DNA of 56,342 nucleotides from an uncultured Saprospiraceae bacterium (GCA_938016265.1 CALLWB010000049.1:1-56342); one strand, 5' to 3'. Positions 37,283 through 46,027 are shown, numbered from the stretch's first letter. A program made the numbers and translations. The notes: generated by a model not told the origin, from the sequence alone.

Positions 37283-37983
37283 CAACAGACCAAATTATAG
37301 ACATACTGAAAAAAGAGGCAAATCCTGAAAAAGTCCTAATTAAGGAAACCAAATTTGGTATTACCTCGAACAACGCTTTAGGAATTTATCATAAAGAGCT
37401 GAAAACGCTTGCAAAGAAAATTTCCAAGGAAGACAAAATAGCCATGGAGCTTTTTGACTCCAACATTTATGAGGCAAGATTACTTTGCAGTAAGGTTTTT
37501 AATCCTGAAAATCTTACCGAAAAATTAATGGATAAATGGACAAGTACATTTGAGAATTGGGAAATTTGTGATTCATTTTGCATGGGATTATTTGCCAAAA
37601 GTAAATATGCAATACCAAAAGCGATAGAATGGTCAAATAGAAAAAGAGAATTTGAAAAAAGAGCCGGATTTACAACAATTGCAGCTTATTGTATGGCGGA
37701 TAAAAATTCCGAAAATGAATTGTTTGAACAATTCTTCCCCATCATAAAAAGAGAATGTACAGATGACAGATTGTATGTGAAAAAGGCCGTAAATTGGGCG
37801 TTAAGGAACATCGGAAAAAGAAATGTCGATTTAAAATTAAAGGCAGTCTCCCTAGCAGAAGAAATTTTAAAAATGAATAATAAAACGGCTAAATGGATCG
37901 CAAAGAATGCCTTGAAAGAACTAACCAACGAAAAAGTCAGAATTTCAGATTATCCCAGGGAAATATATAGAAAAAACCAGTGA
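37279..37983 (+). CDS. DNA alkylation repair protein, AlkD family
   Basis: 234 residues starting at GTG 37279, overlapping the previous stop by 4 nt. All-helical HEAT-like protein with the AlkD/PF08713 pattern: GITSNNALGIYHKELKTLAK, SNIYEARLLCSKVF, WDxCD-type phrase FENWEICDSFCMGLF, FEKRAGFTTIAAY, and the DDRLYVKKAVNWALRNIGKRN signature followed by AEEILKMNNKTAKWIAKNAL. AlkD-type enzymes excise positively charged alkylated bases without base flipping. Coupling to a DUF1801 gene suggests a joint role in alkylation response; that link is inference. Confidence 0.87.
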   Translation: MTTDQIIDILKKEANPEKVLIKETKFGITSNNALGIYHKELKTLAKKISKEDKIAMELFDSNIYEARLLCSKVFNPENLTEKLMDKWTSTFENWEICDSFCMGLFAKSKYAIPKAIEWSNRKREFEKRAGFTTIAAYCMADKNSENELFEQFFPIIKRECTDDRLYVKKAVNWALRNIGKRNVDLKLKAVSLAEEILKMNNKTAKWIAKNALKELTNEKVRISDYPREIYRKNQ

Positions 37984-38126
37984 CGAACAAAAGCTAAATC
38001 GACAATAGCCAATATACAAAATGAATAAGACCGACTTCCCAAGTCAAATAAATGAAATACAAGAAAAGAATTCCATTTGAAAAGAAAATTATTGTAAATC
38101 AAGTTAACAAATATTCAAAGTGATCT

Positions 38127-38525
38127 ATGTTGGATTTTGATAAAGAGACCATAAAAAGACTCAAGGATTCAAGCACAAAAGTAGAAGATAAACTCTATAT
38201 AGTGGCTCGTCATATCGAAGAGAAATATCAATTTTTGTCTACACCAAACCATTGGGAGGATGTATTCAATCCGTTGGCTAAGGAAGATAGAATATTCTAT
38301 AAGGTGTGGTTATGGATGTGTTATGCTGAATACGAAAATTTAGTGCCCCCTGTTCCTGAATTTGAGGAGGTGTTCGGAATAGAAAAACGAGAAAAACTAT
38401 TAACTTATTTGGAAAATGACAACAACGGCCCTAGAGTTCTAGAATCTAAGGACACGCTAAATGGAGCAGCAGGCGGTATGCTCCTGAATTGGGGACTAGA
38501 AAAAATAAAAACGACTTACCCTTAA
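38127..38525 (+). CDS. Small soluble protein, function unknown
   Basis: 132 residues, acidic, helical, no export signal. Phrases such as LYIVARHIEEKYQFLSTPNH, YKVWLWMCYAEYENLVPPVP and LNGAAGGMLLNWGLEKIK are distinctive but match no family I can name. It stands alone, with 143 bp before it and the MITE starting 20 bp after its stop. Size and setting resemble immunity-type or cassette-borne genes. Confidence 0.65.
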   Translation: MLDFDKETIKRLKDSSTKVEDKLYIVARHIEEKYQFLSTPNHWEDVFNPLAKEDRIFYKVWLWMCYAEYENLVPPVPEFEEVFGIEKREKLLTYLENDNNGPRVLESKDTLNGAAGGMLLNWGLEKIKTTYP

Positions 38526-38544
38526 AAGAACAATCGAGCTAGTA

Positions 38545-38720
38545 CCCAATTCATGCAATAGGAAGTTTGTTTTAGGTTGAAAACTCAATAAAAATGTGCG
38601 CTCTACGGTGATTTTGACTCCCAGACGTAGTAAGATTACGGGGAGAATCAAAATTGACGGACGTGCACAGTTTTGCAGAGGTTTCAGCACAAAATGAATT
38701 TTTCTATTGCATGAATTGGG
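38545..38720. mobile_element. 176-bp MITE with perfect terminal inverted repeats and 5-bp target duplication
   Basis: Ends are CCCAATTCATGCAATA and its exact reverse complement (16 bp perfect); looser complementarity continues inward for ~80 bp on each side, so the whole element is one long imperfect palindrome. It is flanked on both sides by TAGTA (38540-38544 and 38721-38725), a target-site duplication. No coding capacity, so it would depend on a transposase elsewhere in the genome. A solo end is at 35202-35232. Confidence 0.8.
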
Positions 38721-38760
38721 TAGTACTTAATTTAGACTACCAATGTTCGATAAAACAAAA

Positions 38761-38799
38761 CCCCCTCAAATATGAAATTATTTGTTAAGTTTGGAGGGG
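38761..38799 (-). terminator. Terminator-like hairpin
   Basis: CCCCCTCAAA and TTTGGAGGGG form a ~9-bp stem with one bulge. On the minus strand it is followed by TTTTGTTTTATC, the layout of an intrinsic terminator, although no minus-strand gene lies immediately upstream of it. It may be a leftover or an element in its own right. Confidence 0.4.
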
Positions 38800-38850
38800 T
38801 AAACTTATAGGTTGCAAGGATAGGCAGGAAAGGATAAAATTGAAGGGAGC

Positions 38851-38886
38851 TAGGGCTGTTGCTTAGCGCTCATTCAGCCACAACGT
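38851..38886 (+). repeat. Cassette-type palindromic spacer (site C)
   Basis: GGCTG at 38854-38858 pairs with CAGCC at 38875-38879; the right side ends ACAACGT. Lies 12 bp before the next gene. Weaker than the other spacers. Confidence 0.3.
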
Positions 38887-38897
38887 AAAAAAATAGG

Positions 38898-40094
38898 ATG
38901 GATTATTGGAATAAGATCGCACTAATTATTGTACTTCTTTGTTGTAGTAGGTTCAGCTTTTCTCAAACATTTATCCCTGGCAATACGTACTACGATTCTA
39001 CGGGGTACGTAGAATACAGGGCCGGCAACCTTCCAATAATAATATCGGCACCGCATGGAGGAAGTTTTGAACCTACTTCCATTCCAGATAGGACGTGTAC
39101 TGGTTGTGTTCTGGTAAAAGATGGTTGGACGCAGCCGATTGCAGAAGGTATCCATGAGGCATTATTCCAACATACAGGATGTTATCCTCATTTGATCATT
39201 AATTTATTGCACCGAAAAAAGTTTGATGCCAATCGGGATATTGTCGACGCAGCAGATGGAAATCCAATAGTAGAACAATCGTGGGTTGGGTATCATGAGT
39301 TCATCGACGCTGCAAAAGCGCAAGTGGTTTCAGATTATGGAAGAGGACTTTTCCTAGATATACATGGACATGCACACACTATTCAACGAATTGAGTTGGG
39401 CTATTTATTGACCAGGTCAGAATTACAACTATCAGATGCGGTATTAAATTCGACTTCCTACATCGAAGAAAGTAGTGTCAGAACATTGGCAAATGATAAT
39501 ATTCTCAATCATTCTCATGCTCAATTATTGAGAGGGCAAAATAGTTATGGGGCATTATTGGTGGAGAAAGGTTTCCCTACGGTACCAAGTTTTTCAGACC
39601 CCTTTCCCCAAGGTTCAGATCCCTACTTTTCAGGAGGCTATAATACGCTGCGTCATGGTTCAAAAGACAATGAAGGTGAAATTGATGCGATCCAAGTGGA
39701 ATTAAACAATGAAATTCGATTCACCGATTCAATAAGATTGATTTTAATCGACTCCTTGGCTCATGCTGCTACGGAATATTATGGGTTACATTACAACGAT
39801 CAATTTGAAAATAATTATTGTAATATTGTTAATTCTTCAAACGATTTATCTACCGAAAAAAAATCGATTCAGTTATTCCCGAATCCCACTTCAGACCTAC
39901 TTACCATAAATGGAGAATTGAGTTTACCTGAAATACAAATTCTAAATTCAACAGGCCAAATTTGTCTGGTTTTAAATCCAAGTGGAACAATGCATACCGT
40001 TGATATTTCTGCCTTACCAACGGGACTGTACTTTGTTAGAGTGATGGAGTGGACGAATACCTTTTTTGAAGTTCAAAAATTAATAAAAAAGTAA
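38898..40094 (+). CDS. Secreted N-formylglutamate-amidohydrolase-like enzyme with T9SS sorting domain
   Basis: 398 residues. Signal peptide at 1-23. Residues ~44-300 follow the N-formylglutamate amidohydrolase fold (PF05013): ISAPHGG with His53, LLHRKKFDANRDI near 105-118, LFLDIHGHAH near 150-160, LLRGQNSYGALL, and DAIQVELNNEIR. The last ~75 residues (IQLFPNPTSDLLTING... LPTGLYFVRVMEWTN) are a T9SS type A sorting domain. The family hydrolyses N-formyl or peptidoglycan-like amide bonds with a zinc site. Export suggests an extracellular amide substrate. A Crp/Fnr regulator gene starts 24 bp after the stop. Confidence 0.85.
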   Translation: MDYWNKIALIIVLLCCSRFSFSQTFIPGNTYYDSTGYVEYRAGNLPIIISAPHGGSFEPTSIPDRTCTGCVLVKDGWTQPIAEGIHEALFQHTGCYPHLIINLLHRKKFDANRDIVDAADGNPIVEQSWVGYHEFIDAAKAQVVSDYGRGLFLDIHGHAHTIQRIELGYLLTRSELQLSDAVLNSTSYIEESSVRTLANDNILNHSHAQLLRGQNSYGALLVEKGFPTVPSFSDPFPQGSDPYFSGGYNTLRHGSKDNEGEIDAIQVELNNEIRFTDSIRLILIDSLAHAATEYYGLHYNDQFENNYCNIVNSSNDLSTEKKSIQLFPNPTSDLLTINGELSLPEIQILNSTGQICLVLNPSGTMHTVDISALPTGLYFVRVMEWTNTFFEVQKLIKK

Positions 40095-40118
40095 AATAAG
40101 GCATAAAAGAAACAAGAA

Positions 40119-40709
40119 ATGATAGAAAAAATAATAGAATATTTCGGGAAATTTAAACTACTTTCCGAAGCAGAAAAGAATGTTATTCGCAATGGTACTG
40201 AAATTAGTCTACTCAAAAAGGGAGAAATCTTATTTAAAGAAGGAGCGATTCCTAAGGATAATTACTTCCTTATAAAAGGATGCATCCGGCAATATTACCT
40301 AAAAGATGGAGAAGAAAAAACATCAAACTTTTTCACAGAAGAAGAATGGATTTTACCATTCACTAGTGTGGAAAACAATGGACGTTCAAAATACTATATA
40401 GAATGTTTGGAAGAGACACATGCCATTATTGCAAATGATGACGAGGGAAATGATTTCCTCGACGAATTTCCAGAATTCCGAAAAATATCTCAATCCATCC
40501 TCGAAAAAGAAATAGTTAGGCAACAAAATGAATTAGCAAAGTACATCAACCAATCTCCTGAACAGAGGTATATTGACCTACAGAAAAACCGACCCGATTT
40601 AATAAATAGAGTCCCTCAATATCAAATTGCCAGCTACATAGGAGTCAAACCCGAATCACTAAGCAGAATAAGAAAAAGAATTGCCACCGATCTTCGATCA
40701 AAAAAATAA
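40119..40709 (+). CDS. Crp/Fnr-family transcriptional regulator
   Basis: 196 residues. N-terminal cyclic-nucleotide-binding-type beta-roll at ~1-115 (LKKGEILFKEGAIPKDNYFLIKG... IRQYYLKDGEEKTSNFF), a dimerisation helix with ILEKEIVRQQNELAKYINQ, and the C-terminal HTH (QYQIASYIGVKPESLSRIRKR). This is the common Bacteroidota form without Cys ligands for a heme or Fe-S cluster and without a clear cAMP phosphate cassette. Only 24 bp separate it from the amidohydrolase gene, so they may form an operon. Target unknown. Confidence 0.87.
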   Translation: MIEKIIEYFGKFKLLSEAEKNVIRNGTEISLLKKGEILFKEGAIPKDNYFLIKGCIRQYYLKDGEEKTSNFFTEEEWILPFTSVENNGRSKYYIECLEETHAIIANDDEGNDFLDEFPEFRKISQSILEKEIVRQQNELAKYINQSPEQRYIDLQKNRPDLINRVPQYQIASYIGVKPESLSRIRKRIATDLRSKK

Positions 40710-40729
40710 CAAAGAGAGGAGCTCTGAAC

Positions 40730-41068
40730 AATAGAAATAACCGCACTTCCCATTTTATGCCCACGCGCTACAAATTTATGAGCCTCCGCCATTTGTTTTA
40801 AAGAATAAATACCATCAATAGTCGGTGTTCGTTTTCCTTGTTCGACTAATTCTTGATTTTGGTAAAGTCCGCTTTTGAGGTAGCAGGCGCACTATCATCT
40901 ACTGAAAGATACCTTCCATTGGTCGTCCATGTATCGCGTTCTGCGACCGCTACCTTCTCCATTACTACCCGATGCACCATAAATTAAAATGGTGTCCCAG
41001 GATTCGATGTTCATTTTTTTGAAATAAAACCAAGCGAGCCCTGCTCCATATAGAATAGCAGCAGGAAG
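40730..41068 (-). pseudogene. Remnant of a zinc-type alcohol dehydrogenase/quinone oxidoreductase gene
   Basis: Minus-strand fragments in order: LPAAILYGAGLAWFYFKKMN then IESWDTILIYGASGS, matching the end of the catalytic domain and the nucleotide-binding 'vLIYGASG' loop of MDR enzymes. After a large internal deletion and a frame change come ELVEQGKRTPTIDGIYSL and KQMAEAHKFVARGHKMGSAV, the typical MDR C-terminus. Stops and missing Rossmann-fold segments make it non-functional. It abuts the end of the Crp/Fnr gene. Confidence 0.7.
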
Positions 41069-41177
41069 TTACACAACAGAACGGATTCTCCTTCTTTCTT
41101 AGAAAAGCGGAAAAAGGAACTTTTTTAGTTTTTTTTATATTAATAGATATATAGATTATCACCAATTTTTTTCTTCT

Positions 41178-41726
41178 ATGAGAAACCTTGAAAAAGTAAA
41201 AAACCAAATTGCAGCACTAGGATATTATCAACTATTTTTCGGCATTATTGGGGTGGTAATTTTAATTTTTAGATTAGCGAACGCTATTGTTGATGGTTCA
41301 ACAATTGGAGTAGCCCAAACTATAATATTTGTAATATTGAGCGTTCCTTTTCTGTTTTCCATTTATGCAGGGTTACAGTGTGTAAATGAAGCCTCTACCA
41401 GACTTCTTGTTTCAAAAATTAATCAGGCACTGCAAGTTGTAAGTGTTAACGTTGCAGGATTTCACCTGGCCAGCGCTGTAGGATTGTCTTTATTTGTTGG
41501 ACTCGAGTTCTCCTTACACGGGATTGGATTTTTCGGCAATTTTGAATTTATTCCCAATGTCTCTTTTATGATAAACGGTTCTGAGATACCTTCATTTGTA
41601 AGTATTAACCTAGTCGCTCTTTTTTTGGTCTATAAAATTAGAAAATATGAAAAAATATTTAAGCAGGAAAAAGCAGAGAAAGGCCTTGATATCTCTGAAC
41701 ATCTAATTAACAAAGAGACAATATAA
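41178..41726 (+). CDS. Integral membrane protein, function unknown
   Basis: 182 residues with about four hydrophobic segments (YYQLFFGIIGVVILIFRL, TIIFVILSVPFLFSIYAGL, a segment around AGFHLASAVGLSLFVGLEF, and FVSINLVALFLVY). The C-terminal tail is charged and helical (KIRKYEKIFKQEKAEK). No family recognised. Single-gene unit upstream of a convergent gene at 41790. Confidence 0.7.
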   Translation: MRNLEKVKNQIAALGYYQLFFGIIGVVILIFRLANAIVDGSTIGVAQTIIFVILSVPFLFSIYAGLQCVNEASTRLLVSKINQALQVVSVNVAGFHLASAVGLSLFVGLEFSLHGIGFFGNFEFIPNVSFMINGSEIPSFVSINLVALFLVYKIRKYEKIFKQEKAEKGLDISEHLINKETI

Positions 41727-41789
41727 TCTGAATCAAAATAAGCTAAATATTAACTAACCATCACACCAATCACACCCATCCAACCAACA

Positions 41790-42869
41790 TCAAAATTGAA
41801 CAGGAACCGCATACAATTGAGTATACGGACCATAAGACCCCGGCAAACTATTAAGGGATACAAAGTGAGCAGTAGGTATATTGGCAGTGGCTGGAAGACT
41901 AGTGTAATAAGTAGGTGCGACAAACGCCATTAGATACAATCGGCCTGGAGCTGCCATATTAACAGGGATGCTCCCCGTCCCATAGGTGTCTGATCCAGGA
42001 TAATTGACGTCATACAAGCGGGGGATGATAATCGACTTAATGTTTGAAATATAGGTTGGTGGGGCTGCAGTCGCAGTGGAAGTCGATAGAAATATAGAAG
42101 TAAACCCTTGCCTGGAGCCTAAGGGCAATAAATTTGTCCCTTGAGGACGAATCCAGCTCGTAAATCTAACCTCCCAATCGCCCGCCGGCAAATCGATATA
42201 GCAACCCGTATAGCCAATAGAAGACCCAGAAGTTAAAGCGGCGGTATAAGCCGACGCAGGAATGACACCTGAAATAGCAACTGAAGTACCCGGCAATAAC
42301 CAACTGGCTTTTCCATTTTGGTCGGACGTCAACACTTTTCCCGTTCCTTCCGTACCGTCTTGCAGTTTTAGGCTTCCCTGTACATCTAGTCGTTCGGTCG
42401 GCGTGGCAGTTCCAAGACCAATATTCCCCTGGGTATATATATCGTCAGTGACGTTGTCTGCAGGCGCAGTTCCTCCTACTTCGTACCAGTCATGATCTTC
42501 AAGCGTGCCTAGATCTACTGTCGTTGGGTCATTGGTTAGGGAAAGAATTTTCCCGGTCAATGTCAGGTCTTGATTGTCTGTACTCGCACCTGTGCCGACC
42601 CGGCTCCATTGCAAGTTCATTCCATCCCAAAAGAAAAAACTCGTCAAGTCTTTGTCGTAAACCAACATACCATCTTCTGCGGCAGTCAAAGCGGTCCCCA
42701 GAGCCATGCGCGCCACCGTCGTCAATCTAGAAATCAGAATGCCCTTGTCACTGGATTCGACATCAAGGACCGCTTGCGCGTTTGGAGAGGTGGTGCCAAT
42801 CCCCACATTAGATTGTCCCCAAAGGGCGAAGGAGGCAAAAAGGCTGGCGATTAGTAGTGTTTCTTTCAT
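41790..42869 (-). CDS. Secreted fibre-like protein
   Basis: 359 residues with a signal peptide (LLIASLFASFALWGQ). Residues ~20-190 are the Bacteroidota phage-tail-fibre-like repeat type: NVGIGTTSPNAQAVLDVES, ISRLTTVARMA, GMLVYDKDLTSFFFWDG, IGLGTATPTERLDVQGSL and GKVLTSDQNGKASW. The C-terminal ~165 residues are a separate beta-rich domain (ISGVIPASAYTAALTSGSSI... ending PYTQLYAVPVQF) of unknown role. No T9SS sorting domain seen. Probably an exported structural or adhesive protein. Confidence 0.75.
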   Translation of the reverse strand: MKETLLIASLFASFALWGQSNVGIGTTSPNAQAVLDVESSDKGILISRLTTVARMALGTALTAAEDGMLVYDKDLTSFFFWDGMNLQWSRVGTGASTDNQDLTLTGKILSLTNDPTTVDLGTLEDHDWYEVGGTAPADNVTDDIYTQGNIGLGTATPTERLDVQGSLKLQDGTEGTGKVLTSDQNGKASWLLPGTSVAISGVIPASAYTAALTSGSSIGYTGCYIDLPAGDWEVRFTSWIRPQGTNLLPLGSRQGFTSIFLSTSTATAAPPTYISNIKSIIIPRLYDVNYPGSDTYGTGSIPVNMAAPGRLYLMAFVAPTYYTSLPATANIPTAHFVSLNSLPGSYGPYTQLYAVPVQF

Positions 42870-43021
42870 GGGAATGCGGGTTTATTTGGCAGTTTTTGAA
42901 TTAGATATTAGTAAGGTAAATAATATAACATAAATGCCAAAATTAGGAGGCGGCTCAAAAAAAGAAATAACGCCTGTAGTCGTATTGTGAAAATGTCTTA
43001 TATTGAATTAAAATTTAGAAA

Positions 43022-43393
43022 ATGGAATCATCAATTGAAATTGTAAAAGTAATGCTTGTTGACAATTCGGACGGGACAGGCACCGTAACGGTCATGGTAG
43101 AAGGCGATCTATCCAATAATTATATTCCCATTGAAGCCACTATTTCCAACGCTAGAATAAAAGGAGGAAAAGTAACCTGCGTTCTCGAAATTATCCCTAA
43201 AAAAATTAAATTGAGCACAGGGACTACTGACTTAATGGCAGTCATTCCTTTAAGTAAGGAACAACAATTCCTGAAGGAAGAGTTTGTTGTTGAGATAATC
43301 AACAGTAATAATGCAGAAAGAAAAAAAGAAAAAGCGATCCGAAGGCTAAGGCATACGTCAAGATCAAAAGGACTTAAAGCCTATCTAGGGTAA
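43022..43393 (+). CDS. Small soluble beta-domain protein, function unknown
   Basis: 123 residues: about 95 residues of beta-strand-rich sequence (VKVMLVDNSDGTGTVTVMVE, YIPIEATISNARIKGGKV) followed by a very basic helical tail (AERKKEKAIRRLRHTSRSKG) that could bind nucleic acid. No signal peptide. Not recognised. It lies upstream of the cold-shock gene with 237 bp between. Confidence 0.65.
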   Translation: MESSIEIVKVMLVDNSDGTGTVTVMVEGDLSNNYIPIEATISNARIKGGKVTCVLEIIPKKIKLSTGTTDLMAVIPLSKEQQFLKEEFVVEIINSNNAERKKEKAIRRLRHTSRSKGLKAYLG

Positions 43394-43630
43394 ATATAGA
43401 AGATTGGTTTTTAGATTATTAGGTGCATTAGGGAGGAGATAGTGGAAAATCGTTGAGGCCGTATTTGTCCTTCTACGTTCTTCCGGAAGCCGGTCCCAGC
43501 CTTTTTTTCGTCAGCAAAAACGAGTCGTGCCACAAAAAAAAACAAACTTGGTATCAAATTTGACTTACCTATTAATGTGGTAGGGATGTTAAGTTTACAT
43601 TTCGCCACTTTACAATTTTTATATTTAACA

Positions 43631-43825
43631 ATGAATAACGGTACAGTAAAGTTTTTTAACGACAGCAAGGGATTTGGATTTATCACACCAGATGATGGTG
43701 GAAAAGACGTTTTTGTTCATGCAAATGAGCTAAACGGATTACAAATCACTGAAGGAGACAAAGTCTCTTTTGAAGTCGAAGAAGGAAAAAAAGGATTAAA
43801 TGCAGTAAATATCGACATGGTATAA
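43631..43825 (+). CDS. Cold-shock protein (CspA family)
   Basis: 64 residues from the ATG at 43631 ([18 protein letters not shown]); an upstream in-frame ATG would add an unrelated leader. RNP1 is KGFGFI at 13-18 and RNP2 is VFVHA at ~28-32, followed by [18 protein letters not shown] single-stranded nucleic-acid chaperone of the usual length. A long AT-rich upstream region is typical for cold-regulated genes. A strong intrinsic terminator follows 24 bp after the stop. Confidence 0.95.
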   Translation: MNNGTVKFFNDSKGFGFITPDDGGKDVFVHANELNGLQITEGDKVSFEVEEGKKGLNAVNIDMV

Positions 43826-43848
43826 CAATAGCATTTTAAAATTTACCT

Positions 43849-43882
43849 AGGCCTGTTAACAATGTTGACAGGCCTTTTTTTT
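43849..43882 (+). terminator. Intrinsic terminator of the cold-shock gene
   Basis: AGGCCTGTTAACA pairs with TGTTGACAGGCCT (12 of 13 positions plus one T-G pair) and is directly followed by eight T residues. Confidence 0.88.
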
Positions 43883-44009
43883 GTCTATTCCCCGCTGGTG
43901 GGGCTCCGGGGGAATTCTGCCACACATTATCAAACCCTCTCCTTTACTTCTAATTCAAAAAAATACATTCACAACTATGAAGACATATAAATAAAAAACA
44001 ACAGGCTTC

Positions 44010-44042
44010 GTTGTGGAGTACCTAGTAATTTATTACTTTGAG
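44010..44042 (+). promoter_or_regulatory. Possible Bacteroidota-type promoter
   Basis: TTG near 44011 and ATTACTTTG near 44034-44042, about 19 bp apart, resemble the -33 TTTG and -7 TAnnTTTG boxes of this phylum, 15 bp before the ATG at 44057. The -7 match is imperfect. Confidence 0.3.
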
Positions 44043-44056
44043 GAATAATTCATACT

Positions 44057-45928
44057 ATGAATATTTACCTCGAAAATCGTAACAAAAATACAACTGGCCA
44101 TATTTTCTCCAACCAGGCTTTCGTCTTTAAAAATTTAAGCGATGGGGAGTCAAGGTATCCATTTGCTACGGCCCTGGAACGAAATGAATTGATAAACAGC
44201 CTTGTAAACGAACTGGTGTCAGACGATTGGTCTGTAACGAGCATTGGATTTAGCTCGCTGGGCCAGCTTCCTGAGGAAGAACAGATTTCCAGTATACTAG
44301 CGACCATCAAATCGGTCAAAAAAATCGATGCGACCTTTCTCGATGAAACCCAACATGACGTATTCAAACAAGCAATATCCATTGATGGAGTACAAACAGT
44401 AAAAGTATCCTCAAAGGTGCATTGGGACTTATCAATTTTAAGTGAAGCAAAAGGATTGAATAGTTTTGAACTCGATTGTAATACCGGCAATTCAACCGAT
44501 CACCAAAAAACGATCCTGGAGGGATTAAAAAGCTGGGGAAAATCACTAACCAAACTGTCTATCTCGTTTAATAAAGAAGCTCCGCAATCCGACCTTAGTC
44601 AGCTTAGCAATTTGACAAATTTGGAGGAGCTGAAAATTGAAAATACAACACTTGATAATGTAACATGGTTGAGCAACTTACCCAAGTTAAAAACCCTTAA
44701 ACTGTTGAGTGTCAATTTTGAATCGGAGTTTGATTTGGATTTTTCAGCCCTAGCACATCTTGAAGTATTTGAGTTTGGGTTTTTTAGCCTTTTTGGCAAT
44801 TATTTCAATAATCCAGCGTATCCAATTAATTTTAAATCCGAGGGGCTTCCTAGTAGTATTAAGGCATTGAGATTAAACTATGTGAAGCTCTTGTCGGAGC
44901 ACTTTTTTAAGGAACTTACGGAGCTGGAACACCTCGAATTGGGCCGTACCCAACACCTCAATCTCCACTCCTTAGCGCACCTTTCAAAGATAAAATCAGC
45001 AAATTTCCATCAGGTAGAAAACCCAGGCAATTTAGATTTTTTAAAAAATTGGACGGCATTAGAGTCACTCCATCTTTCTGTTGGACCCACAAACTTGGAA
45101 GCCCTGACCACACTCGATAACCTGACCTACTTGAACTACGTTGATTTTAACTTCCCAAAAAGCCTGGGCGTCCTGGAAAACAACAAAAACCTTACTATTG
45201 AATATGATGGTAGAAAATATCCAGCGCCATTGTTAGCAGGAATTTGTTCCGGGAAAATTCCCTCCGCAAAACTGAAAGACACGGAAAGGCCAACCTACCT
45301 TTTGAAAACAAAAAAAGGCGATAAAAATACCTCAAAATGTGGCGGAAGTGCACTATTGAAATCCTCCGAAGAATGGCCAACCTGCGGCAATTGTAGCAAG
45401 CCAATGCCCCTCTTCGTACAATTGGATTTGGCAGAAGTACCAAGCATAGAATCTTCTGATATATTCCAGTTGTTTTATTGCAATTCAAAAGATCCCCTTT
45501 GTGAGGTTGATCAAATTATGATCGACGAGCCAATCACGCATCTACTGCGCGTTATCCCCAGAGATCAAAAGCAATATAAAGAAACCAAACCACCAATATT
45601 AGAGCACCCCATCACCCCAAAACAAATCGTCGAATTTATCGAAAAAAAGGACCAGCCTCACCTCGAAGACTTAATCGATTTTTACAAGGTCATCGACAAG
45701 CAGCCAAGGTGCCAAACAAAAGATAAAGTAGGTGGCTGGCCAAGCTGGGATCAGGTGCCGGATTGGCCAAAATGCACGACCTGCAATCCTGAGGAAGAGA
45801 ACATGGAATTACTGCTACAACTCAACAGCGATAAAAGCGTAGCGCATAGATGGGGAGACGACGGAATGGCACATGTGCTCTGGTGTACCAAGCATAAGGA
45901 ATTGCACTTAACCTGGAATTCTGGTTGA
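44057..45928 (+). CDS. LRR-like protein fused to a DUF1963/YwqG-like domain
   Basis: 623 residues, no export signal. Residues ~115-390 are leucine-rich repeats of irregular length (LSNLTNLEELKIENTTLDNV, ELEHLELGRTQHLNLHSL, NWTALESLHLS). Residues ~415-623 resemble DUF1963/YwqG: KCGGSALLKSSEEWPTCGNC, LPLF/LFVQLDLAEV, FQLFYCNSKDPLC, later KVGGWPSWDQVPDWPKCTTC, LLLQLNSDK, RWGDDGMAHVLWCTKHKEL. Two CxxC pairs (CGNC, CTTC) may bind zinc. Related LRR-YwqG-type proteins are often immunity or contact-related proteins; the exact role here is unknown. Downstream of the cold-shock terminator, with its own possible promoter. Confidence 0.75.
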   Translation: MNIYLENRNKNTTGHIFSNQAFVFKNLSDGESRYPFATALERNELINSLVNELVSDDWSVTSIGFSSLGQLPEEEQISSILATIKSVKKIDATFLDETQHDVFKQAISIDGVQTVKVSSKVHWDLSILSEAKGLNSFELDCNTGNSTDHQKTILEGLKSWGKSLTKLSISFNKEAPQSDLSQLSNLTNLEELKIENTTLDNVTWLSNLPKLKTLKLLSVNFESEFDLDFSALAHLEVFEFGFFSLFGNYFNNPAYPINFKSEGLPSSIKALRLNYVKLLSEHFFKELTELEHLELGRTQHLNLHSLAHLSKIKSANFHQVENPGNLDFLKNWTALESLHLSVGPTNLEALTTLDNLTYLNYVDFNFPKSLGVLENNKNLTIEYDGRKYPAPLLAGICSGKIPSAKLKDTERPTYLLKTKKGDKNTSKCGGSALLKSSEEWPTCGNCSKPMPLFVQLDLAEVPSIESSDIFQLFYCNSKDPLCEVDQIMIDEPITHLLRVIPRDQKQYKETKPPILEHPITPKQIVEFIEKKDQPHLEDLIDFYKVIDKQPRCQTKDKVGGWPSWDQVPDWPKCTTCNPEEENMELLLQLNSDKSVAHRWGDDGMAHVLWCTKHKELHLTWNSG

Positions 45929-46027
45929 TGTTTGTAAATGAAAAGGGCCTAAATTTGTCAAATGTGCAAGCCATAAAGTTCTAAAATACACTTATCTCAC
46001 TTAGTTAATAAAATAGAAAAAATAGAC

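Noticed and set aside
40965-41207. 80-codon minus-strand frame
   Set aside because: It is out of frame with the alcohol-dehydrogenase remnant in the same place and reads as chance.
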